A stretch of DNA of 64,000 nt, from assembly GCF_006346335.1 (NCBI RefSeq), contig NZ_VDMC01000007.1, positions 1-64,000 of the forward strand, given 5' to 3'. The stretch is from Aequorivita sinensis (GTDB lineage Bacteria; Bacteroidota; Bacteroidia; Flavobacteriales; Flavobacteriaceae). This document shows, piece after piece, positions 17,080 to 25,972 of the stretch. The position numbers and the translations under genes are program-made. How positions within the stretch are numbered: position 1 is the stretch's first letter; the number at the start of each line of letters is the position of its first letter. The notes beneath the pieces were generated by a model, which saw only the letters and a list, made by a program, of their open reading frames with translations, had not been told where the DNA came from and searched no databases.

Positions 17080-17510
17080 GTAAATCTATAAGAATATTAG
17101 TAGTTGTAATTCTCACTTCCTTATTAGTGCTAGTTCGCGCTTTTGAAGACACTCTTTTTTACGACCCTCTATTAAATTTTTTTAAATCCGATTATAAAAC
17201 TGCGCCACTTCCTGAAATGGACGTGTATTTGTTGCATGTGAATACAGCATTTCGATTTGTTCTAAATTCTGTTATTTCACTAGGAATTTTATCGTTACTA
17301 TTTGGAAATAAGGAAGTGATTAAAATTTCATTGTTTCTTTATGCAATACTTTTCGTGGTACTAATGATTGTATTTAGTTTGTTAATTTACACTTCAGAAG
17401 GAACATCGAGTCATTTTGTACTTTTCTATGTACGTCGTTTTTTAATTCAACCGTTGTTCCTTTTGATATTACCTCCAGCCTTTTATTTTCATAAGTACAA
17501 ATCAAACTGA
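17076..17510 (+). CDS. Exosortase F system-associated membrane protein
   Basis: A protein of about 144 residues with four hydrophobic segments, matching in size and position the TIGR04127-type family that accompanies XrtF in Flavobacteriia. The block VRAFEDTLFYDPLLNFFK after helix 1 and the late VRRFLIQPLFLLIL segment are typical as I recall them. The frame is open from an ATG at 17022 inside xrtF, but the GTG at 17076 overlaps the xrtF stop as GTGA and removes a non-conserved extension. Its role in exosortase function is unknown. Confidence 0.85.
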   Translation: MSKSIRILVVVILTSLLVLVRAFEDTLFYDPLLNFFKSDYKTAPLPEMDVYLLHVNTAFRFVLNSVISLGILSLLFGNKEVIKISLFLYAILFVVLMIVFSLLIYTSEGTSSHFVLFYVRRFLIQPLFLLILPPAFYFHKYKSN

Positions 17511-17516
17511 AATCAA

Positions 17517-17524
17517 TATATTTG
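17517..17524 (+). promoter_or_regulatory. -7 box (TATATTTG) for the DUF3347 lipoprotein
   Basis: A perfect TAnnTTTG, 22 bp upstream of the ATG at 17547 and separate from the xrtF pair, indicating a new transcription unit at the head of the copper block. Confidence 0.45.
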
Positions 17525-17546
17525 CAACTTAAATTTAAAATTCATT

Positions 17547-18098
17547 ATGAAAAAGTTATCTTTTGTTGTTTTAGCGTTTACAGCTATAGCATTTACGTCT
17601 TGTAAGGACAATGAGAAAAAGGTGGAAGAGCCTGAAGTAGTTACTGTTGATAATACTGCTTCTGAAAAAGAAGTTTATGAAATTTCAGAAAGAGAAGCTG
17701 AATTCAACGACCCAAAGATAGAAGCTATTTTTGACCAATATATTGAAGTTCAAGAGGCTTTAGTGAACACTGATGCTGAAAAAACAGCTTCAGAATCTTC
17801 TAAGCTTGAAGTTCTTATTAAAGAAGTAGAAGTAAATGAAGCTACTCAAACAGCAGTTGCTGCTATGGCTGCAACAGAGGATGTTAATGTACAACGTGAG
17901 CATTTTGAAACTCTTACTGCAGGGATTGAAGGTATGCTAGAAGGAGCATTAGCGTCTGGTACACTTTACAAACAATATTGCCCAATGGCTTTTAATAATA
18001 AAGGTGCTGCTTGGATTAGCAGTGGTAAAAATATTCTAAACCCTTATTTCGGTGATAAGATGCTGAAATGTGGTAGGGTTGATTCAGAAATTAACTAA
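17547..18098 (+). CDS. DUF3347-domain lipoprotein (putative copper-binding)
   Basis: Predicted lipoprotein: a signal peptide ending in AFTSC (Cys19) is followed by an acidic linker. The C-terminal 130 residues form a DUF3347 domain, also found attached to CusB-like efflux adaptors in Bacteroidota. Its end carries the metal-ligand-like pattern YCPMAFNNKGAAW followed by DKMLKCG, giving Cys and Met residues suited to Cu+. It is the first gene of the copper block and is followed by its own terminator. It is probably a periplasmic or outer-membrane metal-binding protein; the binding is inferred. Confidence 0.82.
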   Translation: MKKLSFVVLAFTAIAFTSCKDNEKKVEEPEVVTVDNTASEKEVYEISEREAEFNDPKIEAIFDQYIEVQEALVNTDAEKTASESSKLEVLIKEVEVNEATQTAVAAMAATEDVNVQREHFETLTAGIEGMLEGALASGTLYKQYCPMAFNNKGAAWISSGKNILNPYFGDKMLKCGRVDSEIN

Positions 18099-18102
18099 TT
18101 AC

Positions 18103-18138
18103 AAAAAAGCCTTCCAATATTTCGGAAGGCTTTTTTTT
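18103..18138 (+). terminator. Rho-independent terminator after the DUF3347 gene
   Basis: The stem AAAAAAGCCTTCC / GGAAGGCTTTTTT has an 8-base loop and a T-run, ending just before the next promoter box. Confidence 0.85.
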
Positions 18139-18139
18139 G

Positions 18140-18147
18140 TATTTTTG
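18140..18147 (+). promoter_or_regulatory. -7 box (TATTTTTG) for the HYC_CC_PP gene
   Basis: A TAnnTTTG match directly after the terminator T-run and 7 bp before the ATG at 18155, implying a nearly leaderless message. Confidence 0.4.
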
Positions 18148-18154
18148 CTTTATA

Positions 18155-18574
18155 ATGAAAAAAGTGATATCCATATTCTTGTCCATACTGATGCTCGTTA
18201 GCAGTTCAGGGATAGCTTATGCCCAACATTTTTGTGGGGGTATGGAAATCACTTCTGAGGTTACATTAGTCGAAAAACAGCTTTCCTGCGGAATGGATGC
18301 AGAACCTTTCGACGCTAATTGCGAAATGGAAAACTTAGCTTCTGAAGCCCCAGATTGTTGTGATGACCATATAACTAAAATACAAACCGACGAAAATTTT
18401 ACAAAGGCATCTTTTGATGTTAAGTTCAACAAAACCTTTTTCGCTACATTTGTTTCGGTATTTGTACTGCAGGAAGTTGATATAACTTCTTTTCAAAAAA
18501 TCTTCTATGCGGAATACAATCCGCCACCTCTAGAACGGGATTTAAATATTCTTTACGAGACCTTCTTAATTTGA
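18155..18574 (+). CDS. HYC_CC_PP family secreted protein
   Basis: A 139-residue protein with a signal peptide ending near AYA-QHFCGG. The three features that name this Bacteroidota family are visible: HFCGG just after the cleavage site, a CC pair (PDCCDDH) in the middle, and PPP near the C-terminus (YNPPPLERD). Additional Cys (LSCGM, ANCEM) make six in the mature part. Members often sit next to copper ATPases, as here. A metal-binding role is likely but unproven. The ATG at 18155 is preferred over one at 18137 because it gives a standard MKK signal peptide. Confidence 0.78.
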   Translation: MKKVISIFLSILMLVSSSGIAYAQHFCGGMEITSEVTLVEKQLSCGMDAEPFDANCEMENLASEAPDCCDDHITKIQTDENFTKASFDVKFNKTFFATFVSVFVLQEVDITSFQKIFYAEYNPPPLERDLNILYETFLI

Positions 18575-18684
18575 TTTCTTAAATCTATTTGTGCTTATAT
18601 TTCATTAATTTGGAGCGTAGGTTTTGCTGTATAAAACTTTTAGAACAGTAATTCGATTAACTATAGATTTAAAATCAAATAAAA

Positions 18685-21495
18685 ATGACACATAAATATA
18701 CTATAGACGGAATGACCTGTAATGGTTGTAGAAGTCACGTGGAAAAGATACTTAATAATGTTGAAGGTGTTTCTAATGCATCTGTAAACCTTGAAAAAGG
18801 TGAAGCAGTGATTGAAATGGAGCAGCATATCCCGCTTAAAGTTTTTGAGAGTGCATTGGAATCAGACGGGGGTAGATACAAAATTTCTTCACCTGATGAT
18901 ACTGTGAAAGAAGCTTCGCTTAAGGAAAATGATAAGGAACAAAAACACAGTGAAAGCAGTTCTAGTGTTTATTATTGCCCCATGCACTGCGAAGGCGATA
19001 AAACATATGATAAGCCGGGTGATTGCCCTGTTTGTGGTATGCATTTAGTAGCTCAGCCAAGTAAAATAGCTACTGTTAAAGAGAGTTATCAAATTCACGG
19101 GATGACTTGCGATGGTTGTAGAAGTCACGTAGAACAGACTTTAAACAAAATTAAAGGAGTCGAGAAGGCGTCGGTAAACTTAGAAAAAGGAGAAGTTGTA
19201 ATCGAAATGAAAAGTCAGATTCCTTTAGAAGTTTTTGAAAAGGCTTTCGAGGATGATGGTGGAAGTTATAATATTGCTGTAAAAGGCGATACAGAGGCCG
19301 CTGCTAGACACCAAAAGCGAAAGGAAGAAAGAAGAGAAAGTCAAAGCAAATCAGGAACTTTTTATTGCCCGATGCACTGCGAAGGTGACAAAACCTATGA
19401 TAAGCCTGGCGATTGCCCCGTTTGTGGAATGGATTTAGTGCCTATGGCAAGTAATTCTGCAGATGAAGCGGCAGATGACAGTGGCTATAAACTACTGCTG
19501 AAAAAATTCTGGATAGCAGTTGCTTTTACAATTCCAATATTTATTATCGCAATGTCTGAAATGATTCCTGACAATCCGTTGTATGAATGGATGCCGATGA
19601 AAAATTGGAATTGGGTTCAATTCGTCTTGTCTATTCCTGTTGTGTTCTATGCTACTTGGATGTTTTTTGAACGCGCCTATAGATCCATAAAAACCTGGAA
19701 CTTAAATATGTTTACCTTAATCGGTATTGGTGCAGGTGTCGCTTGGATTTTCAGTATTTTCGGAATGTTGTTTCCAGATTTTTTCCCTTCTCAATTTAAA
19801 ACTGAATCGGGAAGTGTTCACGTTTATTTCGAATCGGCTGCTGTAATTCTTACTTTGGTGTTAATGGGGCAGGTGCTAGAAGCTCGAGCTCATAACCGCA
19901 CAAATTCTGCAGTAAAGGAATTATTGAAACTCGCGCCTAATAAGGCTGTAAGAGTTGTAGATGGTGTAGAAGAAACAATTGCGATAGATGATATTCAACT
20001 AGGGGATAAACTTCGTGTAAAACCTGGTGAGAAAATTCCTGTAGACGGTAGTATAATTGAAGGTGAAAGCTCGATAGACGAATCGATGATAACCGGAGAA
20101 CCTGTGCCTGTAACTAAATCAGTTGGTGACCAAGTAAGCTCGGGAACTATAAATGGGAAGCAGACCTTTGTTATGAAAGCAGAAAAAATTGGTAGCGATA
20201 CTTTGCTATCTCAGATTATCGATATGGTTAATAAAGCCAGTATGAGTCGTGCTCCAATTCAAAAATTAGCAGATAAAATATCGGGTTGGTTTGTGCCAAT
20301 AGTTGTTTTAATTGCCATAATCACTTTTGTGGTTTGGGCATTAATCGGTCCAGAGCCTTCTTATGTGTATGCGTTAGTAAATGCTATTGCGGTTTTAATT
20401 ATCGCATGTCCGTGTGCATTAGGACTTGCTACGCCAATGTCTGTTATGGTAGGTGTAGGGAAAGGAGCTCAAAATGGAGTGCTAATTAAAAATGCCGAAT
20501 CTCTTGAAGCGCTTAATAAAATTGATGTGTTAATCATAGATAAAACAGGGACAATTACAGAAGGAAAGCCTTCGGTAGAAAAAGTGGGTTCGTCAGAAGG
20601 TTATTCTGAAGATGAGGTGCTTCAATATATAGTTTCACTCAATCAAAATAGTGAGCACCCTCTTGCTGATGCCACTGTAAAATATGGAAAAGAGAAAAAA
20701 GTAAACACAGTAGCAAGTGGTTTTAAAACTAAAAGCTTTAATTCAGTTACAGGAAAAGGTGTTACAGGGATTATCAATGGTAAAAAGGTAGCGCTTGGAA
20801 ATGAAAAGATGATGGAAGAGGCTGGTGCGAAAATTTCTAATTCTCTGCAAGCTAATATTTCAAAAGAACAGAAAAAAGGAAAAACTGTTCCAATGCTTTC
20901 CGTTGAAGGTAATGTAGTTGGTTATGTTATTATTTCTGATAAAATAAAGGCAACGAGTAAAAAAGCTATTGCTAATCTTCAAGAAAAAGGAATTGTGGTT
21001 GTTATGCTTACTGGCGATAATCACGATACGGCGCAGGCGGTTGCCACAGAATTAAATCTAAAAGATTTTAAGGCAGAAATGCTTCCTCAAGACAAGCTTA
21101 AAGCAGTAGAAGAACTACAAGCTAAAGGTAAAAAGGTTGCAATGGCAGGTGACGGAATTAACGATGCTCCTGCTTTGGCTCAAAGCGATGTGGGAATTGC
21201 GATGGGAACGGGAACTGATGTAGCTATAGAAAGCGCCGGAGTTACTTTGGTTAAAGGTGATTTACACGGAATTGTAAAAGCGTTTCAACTAAGTGAAAAG
21301 GTGATGAGAAACATTAAGCAGAATCTGTTTTTTGCAATGATTTACAACACGCTAGGTGTTCCAGTTGCTGCAGGGGTGCTGTTCCCTGTTTTTGGAATCT
21401 TGTTATCTCCTATGATTGCGGCTTTAGCAATGAGTTTTAGCTCGGTTTCAGTTATAACAAATGCGCTAAGATTGCGTGCTGCTAAAATTGATTAA
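18685..21495 (+). CDS. copA: Cu+-exporting P1B-type ATPase with duplicated metal-binding N-terminus
   Basis: ATP-driven copper efflux pump of the inner membrane. The N-terminus is two copies of about 130 residues (1-122 and 131-252), each an HMA domain (GMTCNGC C12/C15; GMTCDGC C142/C145) followed by a Cys-rich heavy-metal-binding segment ([10 protein letters not shown]...CPVCGM). Eight membrane helices follow, with the transport motif C575-P-C577, the phosphorylation site D619-K-T-G, the HP motif in NSEHPLAD and [12 protein letters not shown] plus CPC indicates Cu+/Ag+. The 936-residue length is long because of the duplication. It is central to the copper block. Confidence 0.95.
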   Translation: MTHKYTIDGMTCNGCRSHVEKILNNVEGVSNASVNLEKGEAVIEMEQHIPLKVFESALESDGGRYKISSPDDTVKEASLKENDKEQKHSESSSSVYYCPMHCEGDKTYDKPGDCPVCGMHLVAQPSKIATVKESYQIHGMTCDGCRSHVEQTLNKIKGVEKASVNLEKGEVVIEMKSQIPLEVFEKAFEDDGGSYNIAVKGDTEAAARHQKRKEERRESQSKSGTFYCPMHCEGDKTYDKPGDCPVCGMDLVPMASNSADEAADDSGYKLLLKKFWIAVAFTIPIFIIAMSEMIPDNPLYEWMPMKNWNWVQFVLSIPVVFYATWMFFERAYRSIKTWNLNMFTLIGIGAGVAWIFSIFGMLFPDFFPSQFKTESGSVHVYFESAAVILTLVLMGQVLEARAHNRTNSAVKELLKLAPNKAVRVVDGVEETIAIDDIQLGDKLRVKPGEKIPVDGSIIEGESSIDESMITGEPVPVTKSVGDQVSSGTINGKQTFVMKAEKIGSDTLLSQIIDMVNKASMSRAPIQKLADKISGWFVPIVVLIAIITFVVWALIGPEPSYVYALVNAIAVLIIACPCALGLATPMSVMVGVGKGAQNGVLIKNAESLEALNKIDVLIIDKTGTITEGKPSVEKVGSSEGYSEDEVLQYIVSLNQNSEHPLADATVKYGKEKKVNTVASGFKTKSFNSVTGKGVTGIINGKKVALGNEKMMEEAGAKISNSLQANISKEQKKGKTVPMLSVEGNVVGYVIISDKIKATSKKAIANLQEKGIVVVMLTGDNHDTAQAVATELNLKDFKAEMLPQDKLKAVEELQAKGKKVAMAGDGINDAPALAQSDVGIAMGTGTDVAIESAGVTLVKGDLHGIVKAFQLSEKVMRNIKQNLFFAMIYNTLGVPVAAGVLFPVFGILLSPMIAALAMSFSSVSVITNALRLRAAKID

Positions 21496-21586
21496 ATAAA
21501 ATAAAAAAAAATTAAAGCATAGGACGAATATCAAACGGAGAAGTAGGCTTATGTTTTAGGTTTAAAACAAACACTTATAAAATTAT

Positions 21587-23827
21587 ATGAAAAGCTATAA
21601 ATTAATATTAATAGCCCTTTTACTTCCGCTCTCAATTTTTTCACAGGAAAAATTAAAAGGAATAATCACCGAAAACATCAATAATGATGAGGTTCCAGTG
21701 GCTGGAGCGAATGTATACTGGTTAAATACTTCGGTGGGTGCGGTTACAGATTTTGATGGAAATTTTGAAATCGAATACAAGCCAGAATACAAAAAAATGG
21801 TAGTGAGTTTTGTAGGGTATAAAACTGATACAATTACGGTTAATTCTTCAAAAAGAATAAAACATACACTTACTTCTAAAGCAAATTTAGATGAAGTAAC
21901 GGTTACAGCCCGTAAAAAGGCGAGCTCACGATCTTTTTTACAATCTCAAAACGTGATTAATGTGAGCAGTGCTGAATTATTAAAAGCAGCTTGTTGCAAT
22001 CTTGCGGAAAGTTTTGAAACAAACCCTTCTATAGATGTGAATTTTGCAGATGCTATTTCGGGAACAAAACAGATTAAAATGTTAGGGCTCACAAGTCCGT
22101 ATATTTTAATTACAACCGAAAACGTACCAAGTATTCGTGGAGCGTCTCAAGCTTATGGATTGAGTTTCATCCCTGGGACTTGGGTGGAAAGTATACAAAT
22201 AACTAAAGGTTCGGGAAGCGTAGTAAATGGTTATGAAAGTATTGCAGGACAAATTAATGCTGAACTTCAAAAACCGTTAACAGATGATAAGCTTTTTGTA
22301 AATGCTTATGGCTCTGGAAATGGAAGGTTTGAGTTGAATACTCATTTAAATACACAAGTAACTAATAGATGGAGTACGGGATTATATATTCACGGTAATA
22401 TGCGTGATTATGAATTTGATAAAAACAATGATTCCTTTATAGATGCTCCATTAATGCAGCAAGTAAACGTTATGAATCGCTGGCAATATACCGATCAGGA
22501 AAATGGCTATGTTGGCTTTTTTAACGTAAGGTATTTGAATGATGAGAAGCAAACTGGTCAGGTGAATTTTGATCCAAAAATAGACCGTGGAACAACAAAT
22601 GCTTGGGGAAGCGAAATTAAGACACAGCGATTTGATGTTTCAGGAAAATTTGGATTTGTTAACCCCGATATACCTTGGCGTACAGGTGGGATACAAATAG
22701 CATATAGCCATCACGACCAAGAATCTTATTTCGGATTAAACGATTACAATATTCAACATAACAGTTTGTATTCGCAATTAACGTATAACTCAATAATAAG
22801 TGATTCTAGGCATAAAATTAAAACTGGACTTAGCGGAACTTATGATAGTTACGAAGAGTTGGTTTTAACAGAAAACTACAGCCGAATTGAAAATTCAGTA
22901 GGTGCATTTTTTGAATACAACTTTGATAATTCTAGCAACTTGAGTTATAGCCTTGGGATTAGAGGAGATGTTCATAACAGACTTGGCGCTTTTCTTACGC
23001 CTCGTTTCCACTTGCGCTACACACCTTGGGATAAGTCTGCTATTCGTGTTTCTGCGGGAAGAGGAAAACGTAGTGCTAATATTTTCACAGAAAACCAAAG
23101 TCTATTCGCTACCTCACGTAGTTTAAATGTCTTAGGTAATTCTGGTAAAATATATGGACTAGACCCTGAAATTGCTTGGAATTATGGAATCTCGTATATG
23201 CAAGGGTTTAATTTGTTCAATAGAAGAGGAGATATAACAGTTGATTTTTATAGAACAGATTTTGAAAATCAAATAGTGGTCGATTGGGAAAACCCTACAG
23301 AAATTAATTTCTATAATTTAGATGGTGAGAGTTATTCCAACAACTTTCAAGCAGAGTTTAATTATAATATGTTCGAACGCTTTGATATGCGTTTAGCCTA
23401 TAAGTATTACGATGTAGAAACTACTTACTTAAGTGGGAAGAAACAGAATCCGTTAACGCCAAATCACAGGTTTTTCGCAAATGCTTCGTATGAAACTAAA
23501 CTAAATACAAAAGGAGGAAACTGGAAGTTTGATGCAACTTACAACTATATAGGAGAACAGCGTTTTGCTTCGTCTGCAACCTATCTAAACACTATTGGTC
23601 TTTCAGAATTTTCTTCAAGTCTTTCAACAGTGAATGCACAGATAACTAAGGTTTTTTCAAACAGCTTTGAATTGTATGTAGGGGGTGAAAACTTGACTAA
23701 TGTTAAACAAGAAAATCCAATTATAGGAAGTGACAATCCATTTGGAGCGGGTTTTGATACAACCTATGTTTATGGACCAATTTTTGGGAGTTCGTATTAC
23801 GCGGGTTTGAGATATAGACTTAACTAA
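21587..23827 (+). CDS. TonB-dependent outer-membrane receptor, copper-block associated
   Basis: Outer-membrane gated channel. A signal peptide (1-19) precedes a carboxypeptidase-D-regulatory-like domain (about 22-105), a plug domain and a 22-strand barrel ending in an aromatic-rich C-terminus (YYAGLRYRLN). The plug begins with LLKAACCNLAESFETNPSID; the CC pair in this block is unusual for TonB receptors and suits metal binding. It lies between the copper ATPase (91 bp upstream) and a secreted HMA protein. Import of copper or a copper chelate is an inference from context. Confidence 0.88.
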   Translation: MKSYKLILIALLLPLSIFSQEKLKGIITENINNDEVPVAGANVYWLNTSVGAVTDFDGNFEIEYKPEYKKMVVSFVGYKTDTITVNSSKRIKHTLTSKANLDEVTVTARKKASSRSFLQSQNVINVSSAELLKAACCNLAESFETNPSIDVNFADAISGTKQIKMLGLTSPYILITTENVPSIRGASQAYGLSFIPGTWVESIQITKGSGSVVNGYESIAGQINAELQKPLTDDKLFVNAYGSGNGRFELNTHLNTQVTNRWSTGLYIHGNMRDYEFDKNNDSFIDAPLMQQVNVMNRWQYTDQENGYVGFFNVRYLNDEKQTGQVNFDPKIDRGTTNAWGSEIKTQRFDVSGKFGFVNPDIPWRTGGIQIAYSHHDQESYFGLNDYNIQHNSLYSQLTYNSIISDSRHKIKTGLSGTYDSYEELVLTENYSRIENSVGAFFEYNFDNSSNLSYSLGIRGDVHNRLGAFLTPRFHLRYTPWDKSAIRVSAGRGKRSANIFTENQSLFATSRSLNVLGNSGKIYGLDPEIAWNYGISYMQGFNLFNRRGDITVDFYRTDFENQIVVDWENPTEINFYNLDGESYSNNFQAEFNYNMFERFDMRLAYKYYDVETTYLSGKKQNPLTPNHRFFANASYETKLNTKGGNWKFDATYNYIGEQRFASSATYLNTIGLSEFSSSLSTVNAQITKVFSNSFELYVGGENLTNVKQENPIIGSDNPFGAGFDTTYVYGPIFGSSYYAGLRYRLN

Positions 23828-23923
23828 TTTCTGTCTATAATTATTTTATAAGGAAGTGATTATTTAAAAAAAGTTTAGAGTAAAAAAAACAAACAATTTA
23901 GTAATTATTAAAAATCGAATATT

Positions 23924-24277
23924 ATGCAAAAAGTACTTTTAATCCTAGGAGTTATGTTTATAGGAGCAACAGGTTTTGCTCAAAACAAAAACGCAAAAGC
24001 AACTATTGAAGTAGATGGAGTTTGTGGCATGTGTAAAGAGCGTATTGAAAAAGCTTCAATTCAAGCTAAAGGTGTTAAAATGGCAACTTGGGATGTAGAT
24101 ACACATCAGTTGAGTTTAATTTACAACGAAAAGAAAACAGATTTAAACACCATTCAACAAAGTATTGCCGATAGTGGTCACGATACCCAAGAAATAACAG
24201 CTACGGATGAAGCTTATGAAAATTTAATGGGTTGCTGTAAGTACCGCGACCCGAAAGTTGTCGAAGATCATCAATAG
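23924..24277 (+). CDS. Secreted HMA-domain metal-binding protein
   Basis: A 117-residue protein with a signal peptide (1-19, cleaved after GFA) and one heavy-metal-associated domain. The metal loop is VCGMCKER, CxxC in the place of the usual MxCxxC, and a further CC pair (MGCCKYRD) sits near the C-terminus. It would work in the periplasm as a copper chaperone or buffer between the TonB receptor and other proteins. It lies 96 bp after the receptor gene. Confidence 0.88.
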   Translation: MQKVLLILGVMFIGATGFAQNKNAKATIEVDGVCGMCKERIEKASIQAKGVKMATWDVDTHQLSLIYNEKKTDLNTIQQSIADSGHDTQEITATDEAYENLMGCCKYRDPKVVEDHQ

Positions 24278-24370
24278 TTCTTTTTGAACTTTCACCTTAT
24301 TTTATTATTTCTTTAATACACTAGAGCTGAATGAATTAGTAAATTGTATTTCATTATAAAAGCAATTACC

Positions 24371-24697
24371 ATGAAAAACGAAAAGCTAATCCACGCCCTA
24401 GGCAATTGTATCAATCATTGTAACTATTGTGCTGACGCCTGTTTAGATGAAGAAAATGTAAAAATGATGGTAAACTGTATTCGTTTGGATAGAGTTTGCG
24501 CTGAAGTTTGTAGTACACTGAATCAATTATTAGCAATGAATTTTACTGATGTAAACGACTTGGTAAAATACTGTGCAAAAATTTGTGATATGTGTGCAGA
24601 AGAATGTTCGAAACATGACACGCAACATTGCAAGGAATGTGCAGAAGCTTGTAGAAAATGTGCAGAAGAATGTAGAGCTTATTTAGCGCAGAATTAA
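24371..24697 (+). CDS. Four-helix-bundle copper-storage protein (Csp/DUF326)
   Basis: A 108-residue Cys-rich helical protein: 16 cysteines, many spaced CxxxC or CxxC along predicted helices (CINHCNYCADAC; CAKICDMCAEEC; CKECAEACRKCAEEC). This is the pattern of Csp copper-storage proteins, whose Cys line the core of a four-helix bundle and hold many Cu+ ions. No signal peptide is present, so it resembles cytosolic Csp3. The ATG at 24371 is chosen over one at 24344, whose extension is hydrophobic and not family-like. It is the last gene of the copper block. Confidence 0.9.
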   Translation: MKNEKLIHALGNCINHCNYCADACLDEENVKMMVNCIRLDRVCAEVCSTLNQLLAMNFTDVNDLVKYCAKICDMCAEECSKHDTQHCKECAEACRKCAEECRAYLAQN

Positions 24698-25045
24698 AGT
24701 TCAAATTGTTGGTTATTAATATTATATCTATTAAGGGAGGTTTTATTTTAATTGAAGATATTTTTGTTTCGGACCTTAAGAGTAAAATTAACTTTAAGGC
24801 GCTTATTGTGTGGTGATTACGTGTGGGTATTACTTGAAATTAGAAAACATTAATGCACTTTAATTATCGCAAATATTAATAAGAATAAAATTTAATAGGT
24901 GTTATATATATTAAGGTGTAATTACTTTAAAATCCACTTCCAGAAAACGAAGTGGATTTTAATTTTAAGCGGGTTATTTATAAAAAAGATTTCGATCTAA
25001 TTTTTTAATTTTACGAGTTGAATAAAACATATTAATTACAAATAA
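24698..25045. other. 348-bp intergenic region with a hairpin
   Basis: AT-rich, with no open frame of note and no tRNA. The only clear element is a perfect hairpin at 24929-24960. The stretch from the csp stop to that hairpin is 230 bp, long for a simple 3' end, so a small RNA is possible but nothing else supports it. Confidence 0.4.
24929..24960 (+). terminator. Terminator-like hairpin downstream of the copper block
   Basis: The stem AAAATCCACTT / AAGTGGATTTT has a 10-base loop, followed by AATTTT. It could end the csp transcript or an unannotated RNA. Confidence 0.6.
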
Positions 25046-25579
25046 ATGAAACAAATTTTAGGAATAGGCTCTAGGATAAATCACTCCACTTACGGAAAAG
25101 GAGTTATTACAAATGTTACTGCACGAATGTATTGGGTAACTTTTATTGAAAATGGCCTAGAAACAATTGATATTGACGAAGATTTTGAAATTATTGAAGC
25201 GGCAGAGGACGAAGTAGATTCTGTAAGCTTTTACGAAGTAGAGAGAAGTCTTCGTGAAATTCTTAAAAAATGGAATGGTATAAGTGAAATAGTTCCTATT
25301 GCCGATAAGTGGAAAGGCGGTACAATGGTTTTGCAACCGGCAGATAGTAATTTAAGTTCTAAGGAAATTCCAATAGACACTTTTTTTCATAAAATAGTGA
25401 TGTTGCGAGATAGGCTTAGAGTGATGGAGCAAAAGATAAATTCTAGTAAAGAATTAGATGAAAGTTTAAAAATTGACCTACAGCAATATATCACTCGTTG
25501 TTATGGAAGTTTAACAACCTTTAATGTTCTTTTTAAGAGTAACTCCCAAAATTTCAAAGGAGAAGGAGCTTCAAAATAA
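25046..25579 (+). CDS. Conserved protein of unknown function with SH3-like N-terminus
   Basis: A 177-residue cytoplasmic protein. Residues 5-50 (IGSRINHSTYGKGVIT...YWVTFIENGLETI) look like the small beta-barrel found in CarD- and UvrD-C-type proteins, where it binds RNA polymerase or DNA. The rest is predicted alpha-helical, with no motif I recognise. It is flanked by a hairpin upstream and a strong terminator downstream, so it appears monocistronic. A link to transcription or repair is only suggested by the fold. Confidence 0.75.
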   Translation: MKQILGIGSRINHSTYGKGVITNVTARMYWVTFIENGLETIDIDEDFEIIEAAEDEVDSVSFYEVERSLREILKKWNGISEIVPIADKWKGGTMVLQPADSNLSSKEIPIDTFFHKIVMLRDRLRVMEQKINSSKELDESLKIDLQQYITRCYGSLTTFNVLFKSNSQNFKGEGASK

Positions 25580-25972
25580 TTTGTATATCCTATAAATTTA
25601 GAAACCTCAATTATTGCATTAAGTAATTGAGGTTTTTTTATTCGTGTAATATTTAATTTCTGAAAAAGGTCGTTATTATGTTAAAATGCAGAAAAAATCA
25701 AATTTATCGTCGTTTTAACGAAATTGTTAATAATGTGTGTGAAAATAATTTGACCCGCATAATTTCCGTATTAAAGCTTATATTAGTGTTCGCGCAAGCT
25801 TCGAAGCGTAACAAAATCAGATGATTGTGAAAAAAAACGGGTTTTTGATTATGATTTTTTCTTTGATAAAAAATTCTTTTCAGTTAAATAATTGTGAATC
25901 TACATCCATTAAAAGTTGGAATTGTAAGATTTTATTGGCACTTTTGAGGTGCTAATTCAAACAAACAAAAAA
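25580..25972. other. 393-bp region: terminator plus long susC leader
   Basis: After the terminator (25602-25638) about 330 bp precede the susC ATG. The region contains a 10-bp perfect palindrome GCTTCGAAGC (25798-25807), runs of A and T, and no canonical TAnnTTTG box close to the gene. No coding frame is seen. Long untranslated leaders on SusC genes are often sites of regulation. Confidence 0.45.
25602..25638 (+). terminator. Rho-independent terminator
   Basis: The stem AAACCTCAATTA / TAATTGAGGTTT has a 10-base loop and a T-run, 22 bp after the preceding gene. Confidence 0.85.

Noticed and set aside
25798-25807. GCTTCGAAGC palindrome as a defined operator
   Set aside because: Only one copy is seen and no regulator gene is adjacent, so it is mentioned only as part of the leader.
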